Source: Diphasiastrum complanatum
Lineage: Eukaryota > Streptophyta > Lycopodiopsida > Lycopodiales > Lycopodiaceae
NCBI GenBank assembly: GCA_029204225.1
Contig: CM055094.1
Span: 32,723,841-32,787,840 of the forward strand
Direction: 5' to 3'
DNA: 64,000 nt
Under the pieces are notes generated by a model, which saw only the letters and a program-made list of their open reading frames with translations, searched no databases and was not told the origin of the DNA. Every line of letters starts with the position of its first letter. Position 1 is the first letter of the stretch. The position numbers were made by a program, and so were the translations under genes. Of the stretch, positions 33,062 through 46,289 are shown in pieces.

Positions 33062-34850
33062 GCATCTCATTAAAGTATCCTAAGATATAACTTGCTGATA
33101 TGGCTCCTCATAGATTGGCACAACTGGTCCCAATGTCCTAGACTCTCCCAATTCGTAATGTGAATACGACATGCTTGTTTGACTACTTTGTCTATCCAAG
33201 TATTCGTGGTATGCCATAACTTGACGACTTTCCTCAGTAGTCAATCTTACAGCTTGAGGACAAGGTATTGTCATTGTATGCATTGGTGCTTGCTGGACTA
33301 GAGGCCTATTTGGGCTTGGATTCCATGGATTTGGCCTTTGAAGAATGGATATACTCTGAATTGGCATTGATTTGAAGGCCTATTGAATTGTGGAACAATT
33401 AGACTTTGGTAGGGACAATCATCAACTTTAGTCTTTCCTTGATCATTGCACTTCCCAGTTAAAGGCTGCGTGACTGCGCTTTTTTTTAGATCTTGTGTTG
33501 AATCGTCTTCTTGTCGCTCTTTTGACATAGGTTCCCTGAGAGATTCATCACTAAGAAATCTTTGTAATGATTGCACCAAGAGACTTGGTAAAATCCGCTG
33601 GACTTCATCGGTTGCCAATTTCTTGACTCCCTCAGTTACCATTGGCTTAATATATTCTACCAGCTCCATCTTCTGTGATGTTAATGTTGCTTGTCTACTG
33701 GAGGGTATATCTGCGTATTTTGAAACTTTTGCTATATTGTCTTCTTCATCACTCGCTTCATAACCCGGTGGCACTAATATTTTTCTTTTATAGTTTGTTT
33801 GAGGTAGAAGGGTCACCAGAGGTGCATGTCGGTCTACATAGGCCAAATGCCTCTTGGCTATTTGTGAATTTCTCATTGGAAAATCTTGGCATGGATGATT
33901 AACTTTGCATTGTGAACATGAGAGATCAAATATTGATAGATCTCCTCGATGTGGACATTCAGCACGGTGGTGTTTCCCTCCGCATCCATAGCATCTTACC
34001 GAGTGCAATACACCATCGCCTCTAAGTTGATAGGCATACACTGGTAATAGATTCCCCTTAGGATCTTCCACAAAGTAGAAGGGTAGGCTGTTATGGTCCT
34101 CCATTGAGTTCGGTGACATGCAAGAGGATATAACCAAAACTTCTACCTTGCCACTATTTGTTGAAGAAGCTCATGATTTAGATGTGTTTATCTGACATCC
34201 ATCCTTCGGATGAGCTCCTTGTTGGCTTGATTTTGCTTTTGACCTTGGAACCGTTGGATCTGGCTGTTGGGCCTTTTGCTCCACCTTTGGTAGATGTCGA
34301 GGATTCTTAATTGGACATCTTGCACTTGGATGATTTTCAAAATAGTATGTACAGTCATCCTTTTCAAGAAAATTGAAGTGCAAGGTTCTTAGTCTTTCGT
34401 TGCACTTGATCTGCTTGACTGTACACCACTTAGTTGCCTTTCATAGGGTTCCATTCTTGCTTGACCATCACTCGTTGATGGCTTTTGTTCCTCTGATTTC
34501 CTATCTGATGATTCATCAAAGCGATAGGAAAAATCCTTCATCTCATGTGCAATTTCCATCATGGCAGCATCCTTATAGAGTTGTGCAAGTGATGCATAGG
34601 ATGCTAATTTTGCCACACCATATCTGATTTTTTTTTATAGTCTAGCATAGTATTTTGCCATGATGATCAATTCAAAAATAGAACAATCCTTCACTAGATG
34701 GAAGATCCAATAGGTGTAGTCTTGGAATGTTTCATCAGGGAACTTTTGAAGTTTAGATAGTCCTGCAAGAGCGGTCTCCATAGTTTAGCACTATAATGTC
34801 ACAAAGTAGCTAGCTGATGGATTGCTTCAAGGTCCGCACAATGATGTTGG
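33062..34850 (-). pseudogene. Ty3-type gag-like gene with zinc knuckles, decayed
   Basis: Reading leftward from 34850, a capsid-like part has FPDETFQDYTYWIFHLVKDC, then VAKLASYASLAQLYKDAAMM. Next come CTYYFENHPSARCP (knuckle-like) and, in a 279-residue patch (34137-33298), RCYGCGGKHHRAECPHRG, a CCHC-type zinc knuckle, with a second Cys cluster CSQCKVNHPCQDF. A Pro/Gln-rich tail follows to 33080. The order (capsid helices, then knuckles) fits retroelement gag. Stops and frame changes separate the patches. The relation to Ty3/gypsy is inferred from the retrotransposon-gag-like ETFQDY...W pattern. Confidence 0.6.
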
Positions 34851-36880
34851 TGCTCCAACAACTTCTTCTTCTTTTGAAGTAGGAAGAAGAAGAAGAAAAA
34901 AAAAAGATTAAGTAAAAAGATTGATAGTAAAGATGGAAAAGTAAAATAGAAATGGATTTAACAAATGATTGGAAGATGGAACGAGGATGCAACATAAGTT
35001 ATGGCGGTGTGGATGGTAACTGATGAGGAGGGTATTGGTTTTTTTTAGTACTGACCATCTTGATCTGAGATTCGTTCACTTGATTCAGTCCAGGAAAGTT
35101 GGATCTTGATGGATGTTGTAAGTGCAATCTAGATCTGATAAGATCTGATCAGTTCCATTGGCTAACAGTGTGATTTTAGCTCTTTTTCTTGGTTTTTTTC
35201 AAATATTTCTCTGATCCTAGCTCTGATTGGCTTGGGATTTTCACAGATAAAGATCTGAGACAAATATTTCTATTGACTCTATCTGCGAAGGTTACTCAGT
35301 GCGAGGGTTGGTCTTGCAAGGGTTCTTTATATTATTTTGCAGTAACGCTTGCCCTCTTAACAGTAGCTGGATCTGGGTCAGATCTAACTTGTGTGAAGCT
35401 TGTGAAGGTCCTTTCAAGTGAAGGTCCTTTCTACAGAGTTACTGATGTCTGCAAAGGTTCTTTAGATGAAAAATTCATTTTTTTTTTTTACAAATCACTC
35501 AATAATAGAAACTAACTCTCGCAGACTTCATCACTAATAGAAAACAACATTTTGAAGAGAATGGGATGGTCTACAAAGGTTACTTCTCAGTGGTGCGAGA
35601 GTTATTGATGTCTGCGAGGACTCAAAATCACTTTCTGCCTCACAGAACAATCAATAATTCAAATTAACTCTCGCAGGGCCTTCTGTGTCTTTGTTTCATT
35701 GAGATGTAACTTCAGAAGCTTTTGTAAAGCTCACTTACTAAAAAAAATCAAAATTTTGATGTTTGCAAAGGTTCAGCTTGATTTTTTCGTCTTTTTTAAC
35801 TGGAGAACCTTTAAATAGGATTTTAAACATCAAACTAACTCTCGTAGGATCTATTATGTCCTGGTCTCATTGAGATGGAACTTCAGTAGCCTCTACGAAG
35901 GTTAGTTTTTAGTTTGGAATTTTTTTTTGAATTTTTATGGATTTTTTGGAGTTTTTTTAAAATCTGCTGGGAACTAACCCTCGTAGACTTCTATGCAGGT
36001 CTAGGATAGTACCCTAGAGCTGTTGCCAATCATGCAAAGGTTCATTCCTTCTGGTTTTTGAGAAATCAAAATCTGATGGATTTTTTTCTCTCTTTTTTCC
36101 TCCAAAATACAGATTTGATTTTTTTTCTAATTTTTATGGATTTTTATGGAAGGATTTGGAAGCTAAGAAACAAGAATGATCAAGGAGCTCAAGATTGCAT
36201 CAAAACTCATGGAAGAGAATCTCATTTCGGCATGGATTAGATACATTCACAAAAAGCTTCCCTTCTACAAAGGGAGTCTCTTAAATAAGCAAGAGAGCTC
36301 CTTAGGTGGCATCCTAGTGGCAATTCCAAATTACACAAATTACAAGTGGAATTACCTTATCCACTAGATGTCACCATCAAAAGGTGGCCCTCACTCAGCT
36401 TTTCTAAGAGGTGCCTACTTGCATTTATTAAAATTGCCTAGAAATACTATGATGGACCTTTTCCATGCTTCCCTAATCGTTGTGATCATGAGGACAAGGT
36501 CAAGGTTTCGATCTCCAACCGGGTGAGTCGTCGTGTAGTATAGGCTTTGATCCAATGGGGAGGGAGTTAAATTACATATCTAAATGGAAACTAACCTACC
36601 AAGGGTGTCAATCTTGGCTTGAGATCTAAAGATGGAATGGCTTGGCTTGGAGATGTGGTTCTTGACATCTTCTTTGACTCTTTTGGGATTTTGATATGTG
36701 AAGATCCTCTTCTTGGATCTTGGCTTTTCTTGGGCTATTTAGGCTCTTTGAGCTCTAAACCTTCTCCTCTTGAGGCTTACCTTCACAAGGGAGGGGAGAA
36801 ATGGAACCTACTAGATCATAGTGATCTCTCAAGAATGATGTCTAACTCCTATTTTACTATTGTGTGTTTTTGTGGAGTAT
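34851..36880. other. No gene supported
   Basis: The stretch contains repeated short words such as CTCGCAGACTTC and GCGAAGGTT between 35280 and 36050, resembling those at 840-960. It may be a decayed LTR or leader of the minus-strand gag element. No reading frame is convincing. Confidence 0.45.
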
Positions 36881-37658
36881 AGATAGGAAGGAAGAAAAAA
36901 AAGTGTCGCAAAAAGTTAAAAAATTTCTGGCAATAAAGTTGAGCTACAAGGGGGAAAATGAAGAGGTATATGTACTGGAGAATAAGGAAAATGAAATTGT
37001 GAAATATGTATAGGGGAGAAAATAAAAAGAAAATAAGGAGGAGAAAATGAGGTAATGGTGAAAAGCAATAAAAAAAAAGTTGAGTGCTTGTATCTTTTTT
37101 TTTTATAAATACAAGGTGTGAAATATACTTCAGAGAGCCTTTTCCAGTTGTTGGCCCTGCGCATCTTTGGCATGGCGGTTCTTTTGATGGGTTTCTACAA
37201 CTGTACAAACAAAACAAGACCACAATTAATTGCGTGTTGTGGATTGCGAGCAAATTGGGCCAAATGTCGAGTGCATATTTCCAAGGAAGCCTATCGTGTA
37301 CCATGTTTCCAACCTCGCTATATTAACAAAGGATGTTGAAGAGAAGCGATGGTAGGTCTGGTACAAGGGAATCTGATCCATGATGGTTGTCGTTTTGAAG
37401 ACTTTATTTGGGTCGAAACAGTACTATCCAAAGCACATATCCCACCCGGTATCCACCTTGGAAGCGATCAGTAAGGTCTCCACTTGTAATAGGCTTCCAG
37501 AACAATCAAGATCGCCTCCTACGCTGGATCTGCCCATAAAACCATAGGAGTCGTAAGATGTTCTTTGATAAGCTCTAGGTTGCTTAAAAGTGCCGCTTTC
37601 CTCCACTCTGGTTGAGGATGTAGGAGCTAAAGAATATCGACTGGCTTCTTTTTAAGTA
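36881..37658 (-). pseudogene. Interrupted transposon-protein gene, segment 3
   Basis: On the minus strand this continues the frame at 43264-43436: after the insertion site comes KKKPVDIL, a TAG, then LHPQPEWRKAALLSNLELIK and TTPMVLWADPA, another TAG, and EAILIVLEAYYKWRPY. Nonsense codons are TAG and TGA in an otherwise open frame. Further left the patch CRNPSKEPPCQRCAGP has a Cys cluster. The function is unknown. Confidence 0.55.
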
Positions 37659-37921
37659 TGTCAACAATTAGATATGCAACATCAAGCATTCACCATAAGC
37701 AATCACCACAAGAAGGCGGAAGGAAAACACACACAATCACACTATCACCCTAACTCATACATAATGTAAAATGTACAAATAAACCCTGAACCCCTGATAG
37801 AGAGAGAAAACCTATGAGTAGACTAATAGACTAGCCTACGGCTTATGACAACTGGTCACAACTGTCAACATTAATGTATCTCGTAAACTATAACAATGAA
37901 GTTTATCATTGATTTCTAACA
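37659..37921 (-). repeat. Copia-2 3' LTR (left)
   Basis: On the plus strand it runs TGTCAACAATTAGATATGC to TTGATTTCTAACA. On the minus strand the element's purine tract GAGAGAGAG precedes its start. Confidence 0.93.
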
Positions 37922-39490
37922 CTCTCTCTCAATGATAGAATTATATTCTTCTATTCCTAATAGAGGAGGAAACCTCTCAAATTTACATCTACATAATGAC
38001 TTAGTAAAAATATCTGCCATTTGATCTTCAGGTTTACAAAAAACAAGATCAATGGCTCCATCAAAAATTTTCTCTCGAACAAAATGGTAGTGTATTCGAT
38101 GTGTTTGTAGAACTAGATTTTTGGCAAGGTGAATGCAACTTTGATTATCGCAAGATATAGTAGTCGCATCCACCTGTCGTTGACCTAAATCTACAAGCAA
38201 TCTTCGTAACCATACTGCTTGTGTAGCATTACTGATCGTCCGATATTCAACTTCTATCGATGATAAGGCTACTGTAGATTGCTTTACGCTGCTCCATGAA
38301 ATTGCAGCTGTACCATAACTAGATGTATGACCACTGGTAGATCTTCTATCATCAATATTACCTGTCCAATTGGCATCTGTATAACCTACCAACATTGGTG
38401 CTTCAGGCTGATCATACTTCAAACCAAAATTCAATGTCCCTTGAATGTATCTAAGAATACGTCTAGCAGACTTCCAATGTGCTTGACTAGGATCTTGCAT
38501 AAATTGACTAACAACACCAACATCATAAGAAATATCAGGTCGTGTGTGTGTCAAATAAATCAAACTACCCACTAGCTGTCTATACAAATAAGCATCCACT
38601 TTCTCAGATTCATCATATGTAGTAAGCTTCATGTTGACATCCATAGGTGTACTCAAAGGCTTACAATCCTGCATATTGAACTTATAAAGCAAATCTCGTG
38701 CATATCTGCTTTGTGTAAGAAAGACCATGTCTTCCTTTAGCCATACTTCAATGCCAAGACAATAGTGCATCAATCCTAGATCACTCATGTCAAAAGCATT
38801 GGAAAGATCTAATTTTATTTCATCAATTAAGCTCTCATTACTTCCTGTAATAAACAAATTATCCACGTACAACACAATGAACACTATATATGAGTCTTGC
38901 CTTAGAATGTAAAGATTAGGATCAACATCACTCTTTACCATTCCCCTTCGCTTGAAGTGTTCATCAATGCAAGAGTACCATGCCCGTGGTGCTTGCTTCA
39001 ATCCATAAATGGCTTTGTTGAGCTTACAAACGAGATGCTCTCTCCCTGGCTCAACAAATCCTTGAGGCTGTACTAAGTACACCTCTTCATCCAGCACTCC
39101 ATTAAGAAAAGTAGATTTAACGTCCATTTGTTGGATCTTCCAACCATAGAAAACAGAAATAGCAATGATAGAACATATAGTTATCATCTTAGCTACGGGT
39201 GCAAAGGTTTCCTCAAAATCAATACCTTCATGCTACTCAAATCCTCTCACAACCAACCGTGCTTTGTACTTGTTGAGTTGCCCATTAGCTCCATATTTGA
39301 TCTTGTATATCCATTTGCAGGTGATAGGCGTCTTACCATCAGGTAGCTCAACCAAGTTCCACATCCTATTTTTCGTTATAGCTTCCATTTCTGTTTCCAT
39401 AGCTTCATGCCACTCCTTGTGCTCCTTTGCTTTATCAAAAGTTTTTGGTTCTTGAGCCTTTAGCACAGAACCCGTTAGGGCTAGATTCAT
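37916..39490 (-). pseudogene. Copia-2 reverse transcriptase-RNase H
   Basis: Open patches 39490-39233 and 39187-37916 are separated by a TAG and give the whole domain pair: EAITKNRMWNLVELPDGKTP, YKARLVVRGFE, QQMDVKSTFLNGVLDEEVY, then the polymerase box LYVDNLFITGSN, in which YVDD has become YVDN, and HYCLGIEV. RNase H shows YTDANWTGNIDDRRSTSG, STVALSSIEVEYR, SCDNQSCI and DIFTKSLCR. Loss of the second Asp of YVDD should abolish polymerisation. The stop lies inside the LTR. Confidence 0.92.
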
Positions 39491-39511
39491 TTCTAATCTT
39501 GCAGGAGGTTT

Positions 39512-41201
39512 TCAATTTTTACTTGATCTTCTAAGCTCTCCCTGCTCACTTGATTCGGGAGTATTTCTCTTATTAGCATCACTTGTTACTGACAAGTACC
39601 ACTTAGGCACTCTCCTAGGAATCTCATTATTGACCCTGTCTTTTTCCATTGGCTCTTCCATATCGACACCAACTTCTTCCTTCACTTGCACTTCAGCTTT
39701 ATCATCAAAGGGATCAATTGTCAATTTTATTTGATCATTTTGACCCATCTCATCAAAAGTAGCATCTTTGGAAATCACGATCTTTTGTGCTTCTATGTCA
39801 TACATCATGTATGCCTTGGCTCTTTCATCATATCCAAGGAAAATACACTTAACAGCTTTTGCATCCAGCTTCTTTCGTTTTTCATCAGGCACATCAGCGT
39901 AAGCATCACAACCAAATACTCGTAAATGAGAAACATTAGGTTGCTTTCTAGTAAAAGCTTCGTAAGGTGTCTTACCCTCCACAGACTTCATAGGACACCG
40001 ATTCAAGATATGAGTAGTTGTGTTGCATGCTTCTGTCCAAAAAATATTTGGCAAACACCCTTGCTCTTAAGCATTGCCCTAGCCATCTCCACAATGGATC
40101 TGTTTTGCCGTTTTGCAACTCCATTATGTTGTGGTGAATAGGGTGTAGTGGTTTGTCTCTTGATACCCTGATCCTTGCAATATGTTTATAAACTTTGCTA
40201 AAAAATACTCACCGCCACCATTTGATTTGAGGGTCTTAATATAACAACCTGTTTGTTTTTCAACTAGAGCCTTGAACTCTCTAAACTTGGCAAAAGCATC
40301 AGATTTCTTGCTTATGAAATAAATCCAGATATTAGTACTATAGTCATCAATGAATGTGATGAAATAGTAACAACCACTAATGGACCTAGTTTGTATTGGT
40401 CCACACAGATCACTATGAATGAGACAAGAATGCCATTGGCTCTTCTTGCTCCATCTTTGGGAAATCTCTCTCTATGTTGTTTTCCCAAAATGCAACCGTC
40501 ACAAATTTTTCCTTCAAAAGAGATATCAGACAATCCAACAACCAGATTACCTCTTTTAAGAATTTGCAAGCTTTGAGCACTGATATGACCAAACCTTTGA
40601 TGCCAAAGATCACTTTGACTATCAACAGTGCTTACCATAGCTTGAGTAAAAGATCTCGCATTCAATTTGTAGAGTCGATTCCCGTTGACTCTAGCTCCTA
40701 TAGCAATCACTTTGTAGTGATTTTTGATGTCTTTGACAAGACATTTGTCACTGTCAAACTCAACCTTGAGTTGTTGAGCAGCCATCGTCCCAACAGATAG
40801 TGGATTGTTAGCTAAGCCAGGTACATATTGCACATTGCTTATCTGCTTTATCTTCCTGTTGGCTAACTTCAATGGTACCAATCCAACTCCTTCAATAGAT
40901 AGCAATTTGTCATCAGCTTGTCCAACTTCATCACCATTGTCAGCTTCCCGAGTTCTAAAAACCACTCTTTCCTTGAAGTCATGTGCTTGGATGCACCACT
41001 ATCAATGTACCATGTATCCTTGGCTTCATCACTTGTCATTAATGCTGTAATGAACAATTTTGAACTCTCACCAGAATCATCTTCATATTGATCATCATCG
41101 TATTGATGTTGATCAATATAATTGTCTTCATAATAATAGTCATCAAATTGATGTTGATCAGCATAATTATTCGCTTGCCATTTGTCTTTTCTTTGTTCCA
41201 T
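39512..41201 (-). pseudogene. Copia-2 zinc knuckle, protease and integrase
   Basis: In order on the minus strand: an intact CCHC knuckle (CRYCNKPGHWEHEC, near 41245), protease DTWYIDSGASKHMTS, GAG-pre-integrase WHQRFGHISAQSLQI with CDGCILGKQ, a frame change after KDGARRA, then integrase core remnants and MPNIFWTEACNTTTHILNRC, GKTPYEAFTRKQPNVSHLRV and VKCIFLGYDERAKAY. The DDE-containing core between 40310 and 40060 is frame-shifted. Confidence 0.88.
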
Positions 41202-42057
41202 CTCCTTCTGTTTCTTGAAGCATTCATGCTCCCAGTGGCCAGGTTTGTTGCAGTACCTACAATTTCTAGGTTTATTTTGTCTTGAATAGCCGCGTCCATG
41301 ACCTCGGTCTTGATTCCAATTGCCTCGATTTGGACTATCATTGACTTTCTCATGAAATTGTTGAAATGATCCCTGGCTTGAGTTTCCTCCGCTCGATTGA
41401 TACCTTCCATGGCCAAATCTTCCACCTCATCCTCTAACTGCAAGAGCTTGATCATAGCTCCTGTTACGATGATTCAAGTTCTCTTGATGTTGCTCTTCTT
41501 GCAAAAGCAATCCACCTAGTTCTTCATAGGTTGGAAGATTTTCTCTTGTGCCTATACTCATCACAAACATCTGATGTGACTCACTCAGACTATTCAATGT
41601 CAATTGCACGATCTCACGGTCTTGTACTCACTCTCCAACTGCTGCTAATTGGTCACGGATCTCTTTGATCTTCAGTATGTGATCGGCAATAGTTGCACCA
41701 TCATCCATCCGCAATGTATGGCACTTCGTCTTCAGAAACAATATTCGAGATGTATTTGTCGTTTCAAACAATGCCTTCAATGTATCCCACGCTTCTTTTG
41801 GTCCTTTCTGAATCTGAAATATAGAGAATAATTGCATCTCTAACTGATAAGTTGATGACATTCTGGGCTTTCCATTTTCTCCTATCAAATGCCCACTGAT
41901 CTTCTTCAATCACTGACCTTGTCTCTTCACCTGTCACGATCTCCCATAGCTCCTTTTCCATCAAAATGTTCTTCAGTTTGAATTTCCAAACTGCATAGTT
42001 GTTGGCACCTTCCAATTTGATTGACTCATTAAGGACACTCTCGCTTAGAGTTGCCAT
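41039..42057 (-). pseudogene. Copia-2 gag
   Basis: It starts MATLSESVLNESIKLEGANN and continues YAVWKFKLKNILMEKELWEI, AFDRRKWKAQNVINLSVRD, KEAWDTLKALFETTNTSRIL and MQLTLNSLSESHQMFVMS in three frames. At least three indels break it. The family's capsid pattern is clear. Confidence 0.9.
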
Positions 42058-42991
42058 TACTAGATAGATGAGTCTGGCTCACAAAATTTATCACACCACA
42101 AAACTGTAAATTTTTGGTTGGACACCTGATATCGGTACGACGCGTGGGTGCACGACTACTCGAGATTCTCTTTAGCTCGTGCGCGTGGATCCGATATTGG
42201 TATAGATATGCGATATTGATATGATGCGCGGATGGATGACTGCTCTGGATTTTCTTTACCTCTGGTGCGTCACTCCAATATTGGTACTAATATGTGATAT
42301 CGGAATGACGCGCGGATGTATGACTGCTCTTGGTTTTCTTTACCTCTGGCGCGTCGGTCCGATATTGGTATGGACAAGATGAAAAGTAGAGAGAATATAA
42401 GAACTTTCAGAGGGAATATTCTAGATTTTTCACTTCGGTGTCTCCTCTTTGCAAAGATTTCAAAATGTGTGATCGTTCAAAAGACAGAGATCAGTAATTT
42501 GAAAAGTATGAAGCTTCCTAACTCTGAATGACAGTATTAGACACTATCTAGTGTGATTTGTGGTACTCCAAATAGACAAATGAGAGATTTCTTGGCAAAC
42601 CTCTCACATAAATAGCACTTTCCACAACAACTAGGAAGTATTGTAAGAATCTCCCCCACTCAACAAATCTTCAATCTGAATGATGCTACCCTGGCCTTTT
42701 GGATGCCTCCAGGATTGTGCTTTTCACAACAACTAGGAAGTATTATTAAAATCTTGCCACTCAACAGAGTTTTAACTTGTTTGATGCTACCCTAGCCTTT
42801 TTGATGCCTTCGGGACTATGTCTTCATTCCCCACTAATGATTCTGAGCTCCAAACCTACAAAATACACCAAAGAAGGATTTCTTCCAACCGTTTTTATCT
42901 CTCCAAGCTTTCGCCTCCCGTGAAGGAATTTCTCACTTCGTTGTGGAGCCTGTGACAAGCTGTATCCATTGATCAGGCATGCAGGACTATT

Positions 42992-43006
42992 GCTGCTATG
43001 ATACCA
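42992..43006 (-). other. Copia-2 primer binding site
   Basis: On the minus strand it reads TGGTATCATAGCAGC directly after the 5' LTR, matching the initiator tRNA-Met complement with one change (ATAG for AGAG). Confidence 0.85.
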
Positions 43007-43263
43007 TGTCAACAATTAGATATGCAACATCAAGCATTCACCATAAGCAATCACCACAAGAAGGCAGAAGAAGAACAAACACAATCACACTATCACTCTA
43101 ACTCATACAGAATGTAAAATGTACAAATGAACCCCTGATAGAGAGAGAAAACCTACAAGTAGACTAATAGACTAGCCTAGCCCCTAATGACAGCTAGTCA
43201 CAGCTGCACACATTAATGTACCTCGTAAACAGTAACACTGAAGTTAATCATTGATTTCTAACA
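43007..43263 (-). repeat. Copia-2 5' LTR (right)
   Basis: It is 257 bp with the same ends as the left LTR and about 15 differences by eye. Confidence 0.93.
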
Positions 43264-43436
43264 AGTAGCTCCTCGAGCTTGCCTGCTAGTGTATAGCCGC
43301 CTTTGATGGTGATCTCTGGATATTTCTTTTCGAAGAGGACCAACTGTTTTGATTTAGGTACCATAAAAGTTTTATTATACCAATGTTTGTGCACTACCGT
43401 AGGATCAGGGAGGACTCTCGAAAACATCGCAAAAAT
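43264..43436 (-). pseudogene. Interrupted transposon-protein gene, segment 2
   Basis: This piece lies between the two copia insertions. On the minus strand it reads FSRVLPDPTVVHKHWYNKTF, MVPKSKQLVLFEKKYPE and TIKGGYTLAGKLEELLK. Removing Copia-3 (AAAAT duplication) and Copia-2 (AGTA) restores continuity with the segments at 48802 and 37658, showing both inserted into one reading frame. Confidence 0.6.
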
Positions 43437-43740
43437 TGTTTGAAAGAGGTGTGTGAAAGATAGGTCGAACTCGAAAAAAAACGAATAAAATAAAAATTAT
43501 TTGAACGACAAGAAAGAAACCTTATCGTGCGCAGCGGAATAAACTATCTTCATCTTTCTTCATGCATGAGTACGCCTATCAATTTCGAACAAAACAATAA
43601 TGATAGAAATCACGTTTGATCTTATAGTAACTAACTTTTGAAATCATTAGTACTAATTAGTCGCAAACCATTAGACAAATAACAAAGTTGGATGAAGATT
43701 AAAATGTCGATTCGTTGATTAGTGAGAGAATAATCCAACA
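43437..43740 (-). repeat. Copia-3 3' LTR (left), internally deleted
   Basis: On the plus strand it starts TGTTTGAAAGAGGTGTGTG and ends AGAGAATAATCCAACA. It matches both ends of the right LTR but lacks the middle part between about CATTAGTACTA and AAAGTTGGATG. Confidence 0.92.
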
Positions 43741-44091
43741 TCCCCCTTAATCTGAATCGATGAATGCCTTGACCTTTAAACTTAGTCCTGCACAAAACTT
43801 CCTATGTGCATCCAAGCTTAATGCTTTAGTAAAAATATCTGCTATCATATCTTGCGTTCAATAGTACTGCAATCTAACCTCAAAGCCGAGAACTTTGCTT
43901 CTGACATAGTGATACTGAAGTTCAATGTGCTTACTCCTAGAATAATATATAGGGTTGGTTGACAAGACAATGGCACTTTGATTATTACAAGATAATAATT
44001 TTGGAGCCTATTGATTCAAACTGATATTTGAAAGTAAGTTTCTCAACCAAATTGCTTTCTTAATAGCTTGTGAGGCTGCGATATATCCTAA

Positions 44092-46175
44092 TTATGTAGA
44101 AGATAGAGCTATTGAAGATTGCTTGCGACTGTTCCAGGAAATTGGACCATTGTTGAAGAAGAATGTAAATCCAAAAGTAGATTTACGAGTGTCTATATCT
44201 CCTGCCGAACTTGCATTTATGTAACCACTAGGTAGATTGAGTTTGTCGTTGTCAACTGTTCCATAACAAATGCAAAAGTCCATAGTAGCTCGAAGATATT
44301 TCATGACTCTGATGAGAGCCTTCCAATGTGTTATACCAGGGTTGGTCATATATTAGACTTAGGGAGCTGACTGCAAAAGCTATGTCTGGCTTGGTACAGA
44401 TCATTGTGTACATAAGAGATCCTGATATCAAATGATAAGGATACTCGCACATTTGCTCATTTTTTTTTATTGTTCGAGGACACTAGTCCTTCATACCTTT
44501 GTTGAGATCAACTTTCAATTTCTGTCTTTGTGAATCTGAATATTAAGGCAAAAATAAGCTTTGCACAGATCGGTCATGTCGAATTCGGAGGATAGCATAG
44601 TCTTAGCTTTTTTTTATCAAATCGATATTGTTGCTAAAGAGCAATGTGTCATCCACGTACAAGGTGATAATGATAAAAGATTGTTGCATTGTCTTGAAGC
44701 AAACATTTGAATCTAAAGAGCTTGGTGTGTAGCCATGATCAATAAGAAAAGTATTGATTCTTTGAAACCATGCTCGAGCAAATTGCTTCAAGCCAGAAAG
44801 TGCCTAATGTAGTTTACACACATGATTGTGTTTACCTTCATATACGTTCGGGTTGTACCATGTAAATGTCTTCTTCGATAACTCCATTGAGATATGTTGT
44901 CTATACATCCATTTGATGTATTTCCAAATCTGTTGTGACATCAAATGATAATACCAGTTGAATAGAAAAATGCTTGACTGCTGGACTGAAGGTCTCAGTG
45001 TAATCGACATTGTATACCTGAGAAAATCCTCTGGTGACAACTCGGGCATTTCTTTTGTCGATGCTTTCGTCTGCTTTGTACTTTTTTTTGAAAATCCATT
45101 TGCAATCATCTACATTTCTGCTAGTAGTTAATTCGACAATTGTCCATGTCTGGTTCTTGATAAGAGATGAATACTCTTTATCCATAGCTTCTTTTCAGAG
45201 ATCGAAATTGGGCTGGCTAAGTGCCTCTTCGACAATGGTCGGCTCCTAAACAAGATAGGCTGTAGACTCATCAATATACCTGATAGGTGGTCTGCTATTC
45301 CTTGATGATCTTCTGAAAAATGGAAGAAGTTGATTATTCTCATCATACTGTAGTTGCTGAACTACGACTTCATCTTTTTCAAATTCGTCATTAATATGTT
45401 GTTCGTCAAAAGTAGATGAGCTTGGACCTTCAATGGGAATAGTCGACTAAGGAACTGGAAAGCTCAATATGTCAGGAGAATCTGACAGGTCGGTTAGATG
45501 GGCTTTGCCTTTTTCTTTGAGGTCGATAAACTGATCTTCGATGAAGATGACATCCTGGCTAGTGAATATCTTCGACTTGATGGGATCGAACAACTTGTAG
45601 GATTGATCTGAAGTAGTGTAGCTGATGAAAATACATTTGATACTCTAGAAGTCGAGGTTCTTCCTGAGATCATATGGAATCTGTGCATAAGCAGTACATC
45701 CAAAAACTTTTAAATTCGATAAAGAAGGTTTGGTACCTGTCCAAACTTTGAATGGTGTTTTGTTTGAGAGACCTTTGGTAGGACATCTGTTCTGAATGTA
45801 GGTTGCTGTTGAAACAGCTTCAGCCCAGAAGGACTTCAGAAGTGTCGCATGTGATAACATGCACTTTGCCGATTCAACTAAGATTCTGTTCTTTCTCTCA
45901 ACAAAACCATTTGACTGAGGCGAATAGGAGGTAATGTATTATTGCTCAATGCCGTTGTTGAGGCAGTACTCCTTGAATTCAGTGGGAGTGTATTCTCCCT
46001 TGTTATCGGATCTCAATGCTTTGATTCGTTTACCAGTTTGATTTTCTACATGCTCTTTGAATTGTATGAACTTGATGAAAGCTTTTGACTTCTGTTTAAT
46101 GAAGTAAAGGGCTATTCTTCTAGATAATTCATCAATAAAGGTAATGAAATATTTTGCATCTAGTAATAGGTCCAC
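44092..46175 (-). pseudogene. Copia-3 integrase, reverse transcriptase and RNase H
   Basis: Integrase: YFITFIDELSRRIALYFIKQ, IKALRSDNKGEYTPTEFKEY, then HATLLKSFWAEAVSTATYIQ and NKTPFKVWTGTKPSLSNLKV. Reverse transcriptase: NQTWTIVELTTSR, NARVVTRGFSQV, EIHQMDV, and LYVDDTLLFSNN with YVDD intact. RNase H: GYINASSAGDIDTRKSTFGF and SSIALSST, where the family YTDAD is changed to YINAS. Frames change several times. Confidence 0.88.
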
Positions 46176-46289
46176 ATATATCTATATGAACAACATCTAA
46201 CAGAACTTTTGTTGCATGCCTATGACTTGATCTAAAAGGAATCCTGGTCTACTTTCCAAGGATGCAGCTATGGCAGGAGATCAACTTCA

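Larger units (their letters stand above)
37659..43263 (-). mobile_element. Copia-2: near-complete Ty1/copia element
   Basis: This 5.6-kb element on the minus strand has short LTRs (37659-37921 and 43007-43263), a tRNA-Met primer site variant and gag, protease, integrase, reverse transcriptase and RNase H in order. The flanks share agta (37655-37658 and 43264-43267), or aagta if one terminal A is counted, so the target duplication is 4-5 bp. It interrupts the frame of the gene at 36881-37658 / 43264-43436. Frameshifts in gag and integrase and a changed catalytic residue in reverse transcriptase make it inactive. Confidence 0.95.
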
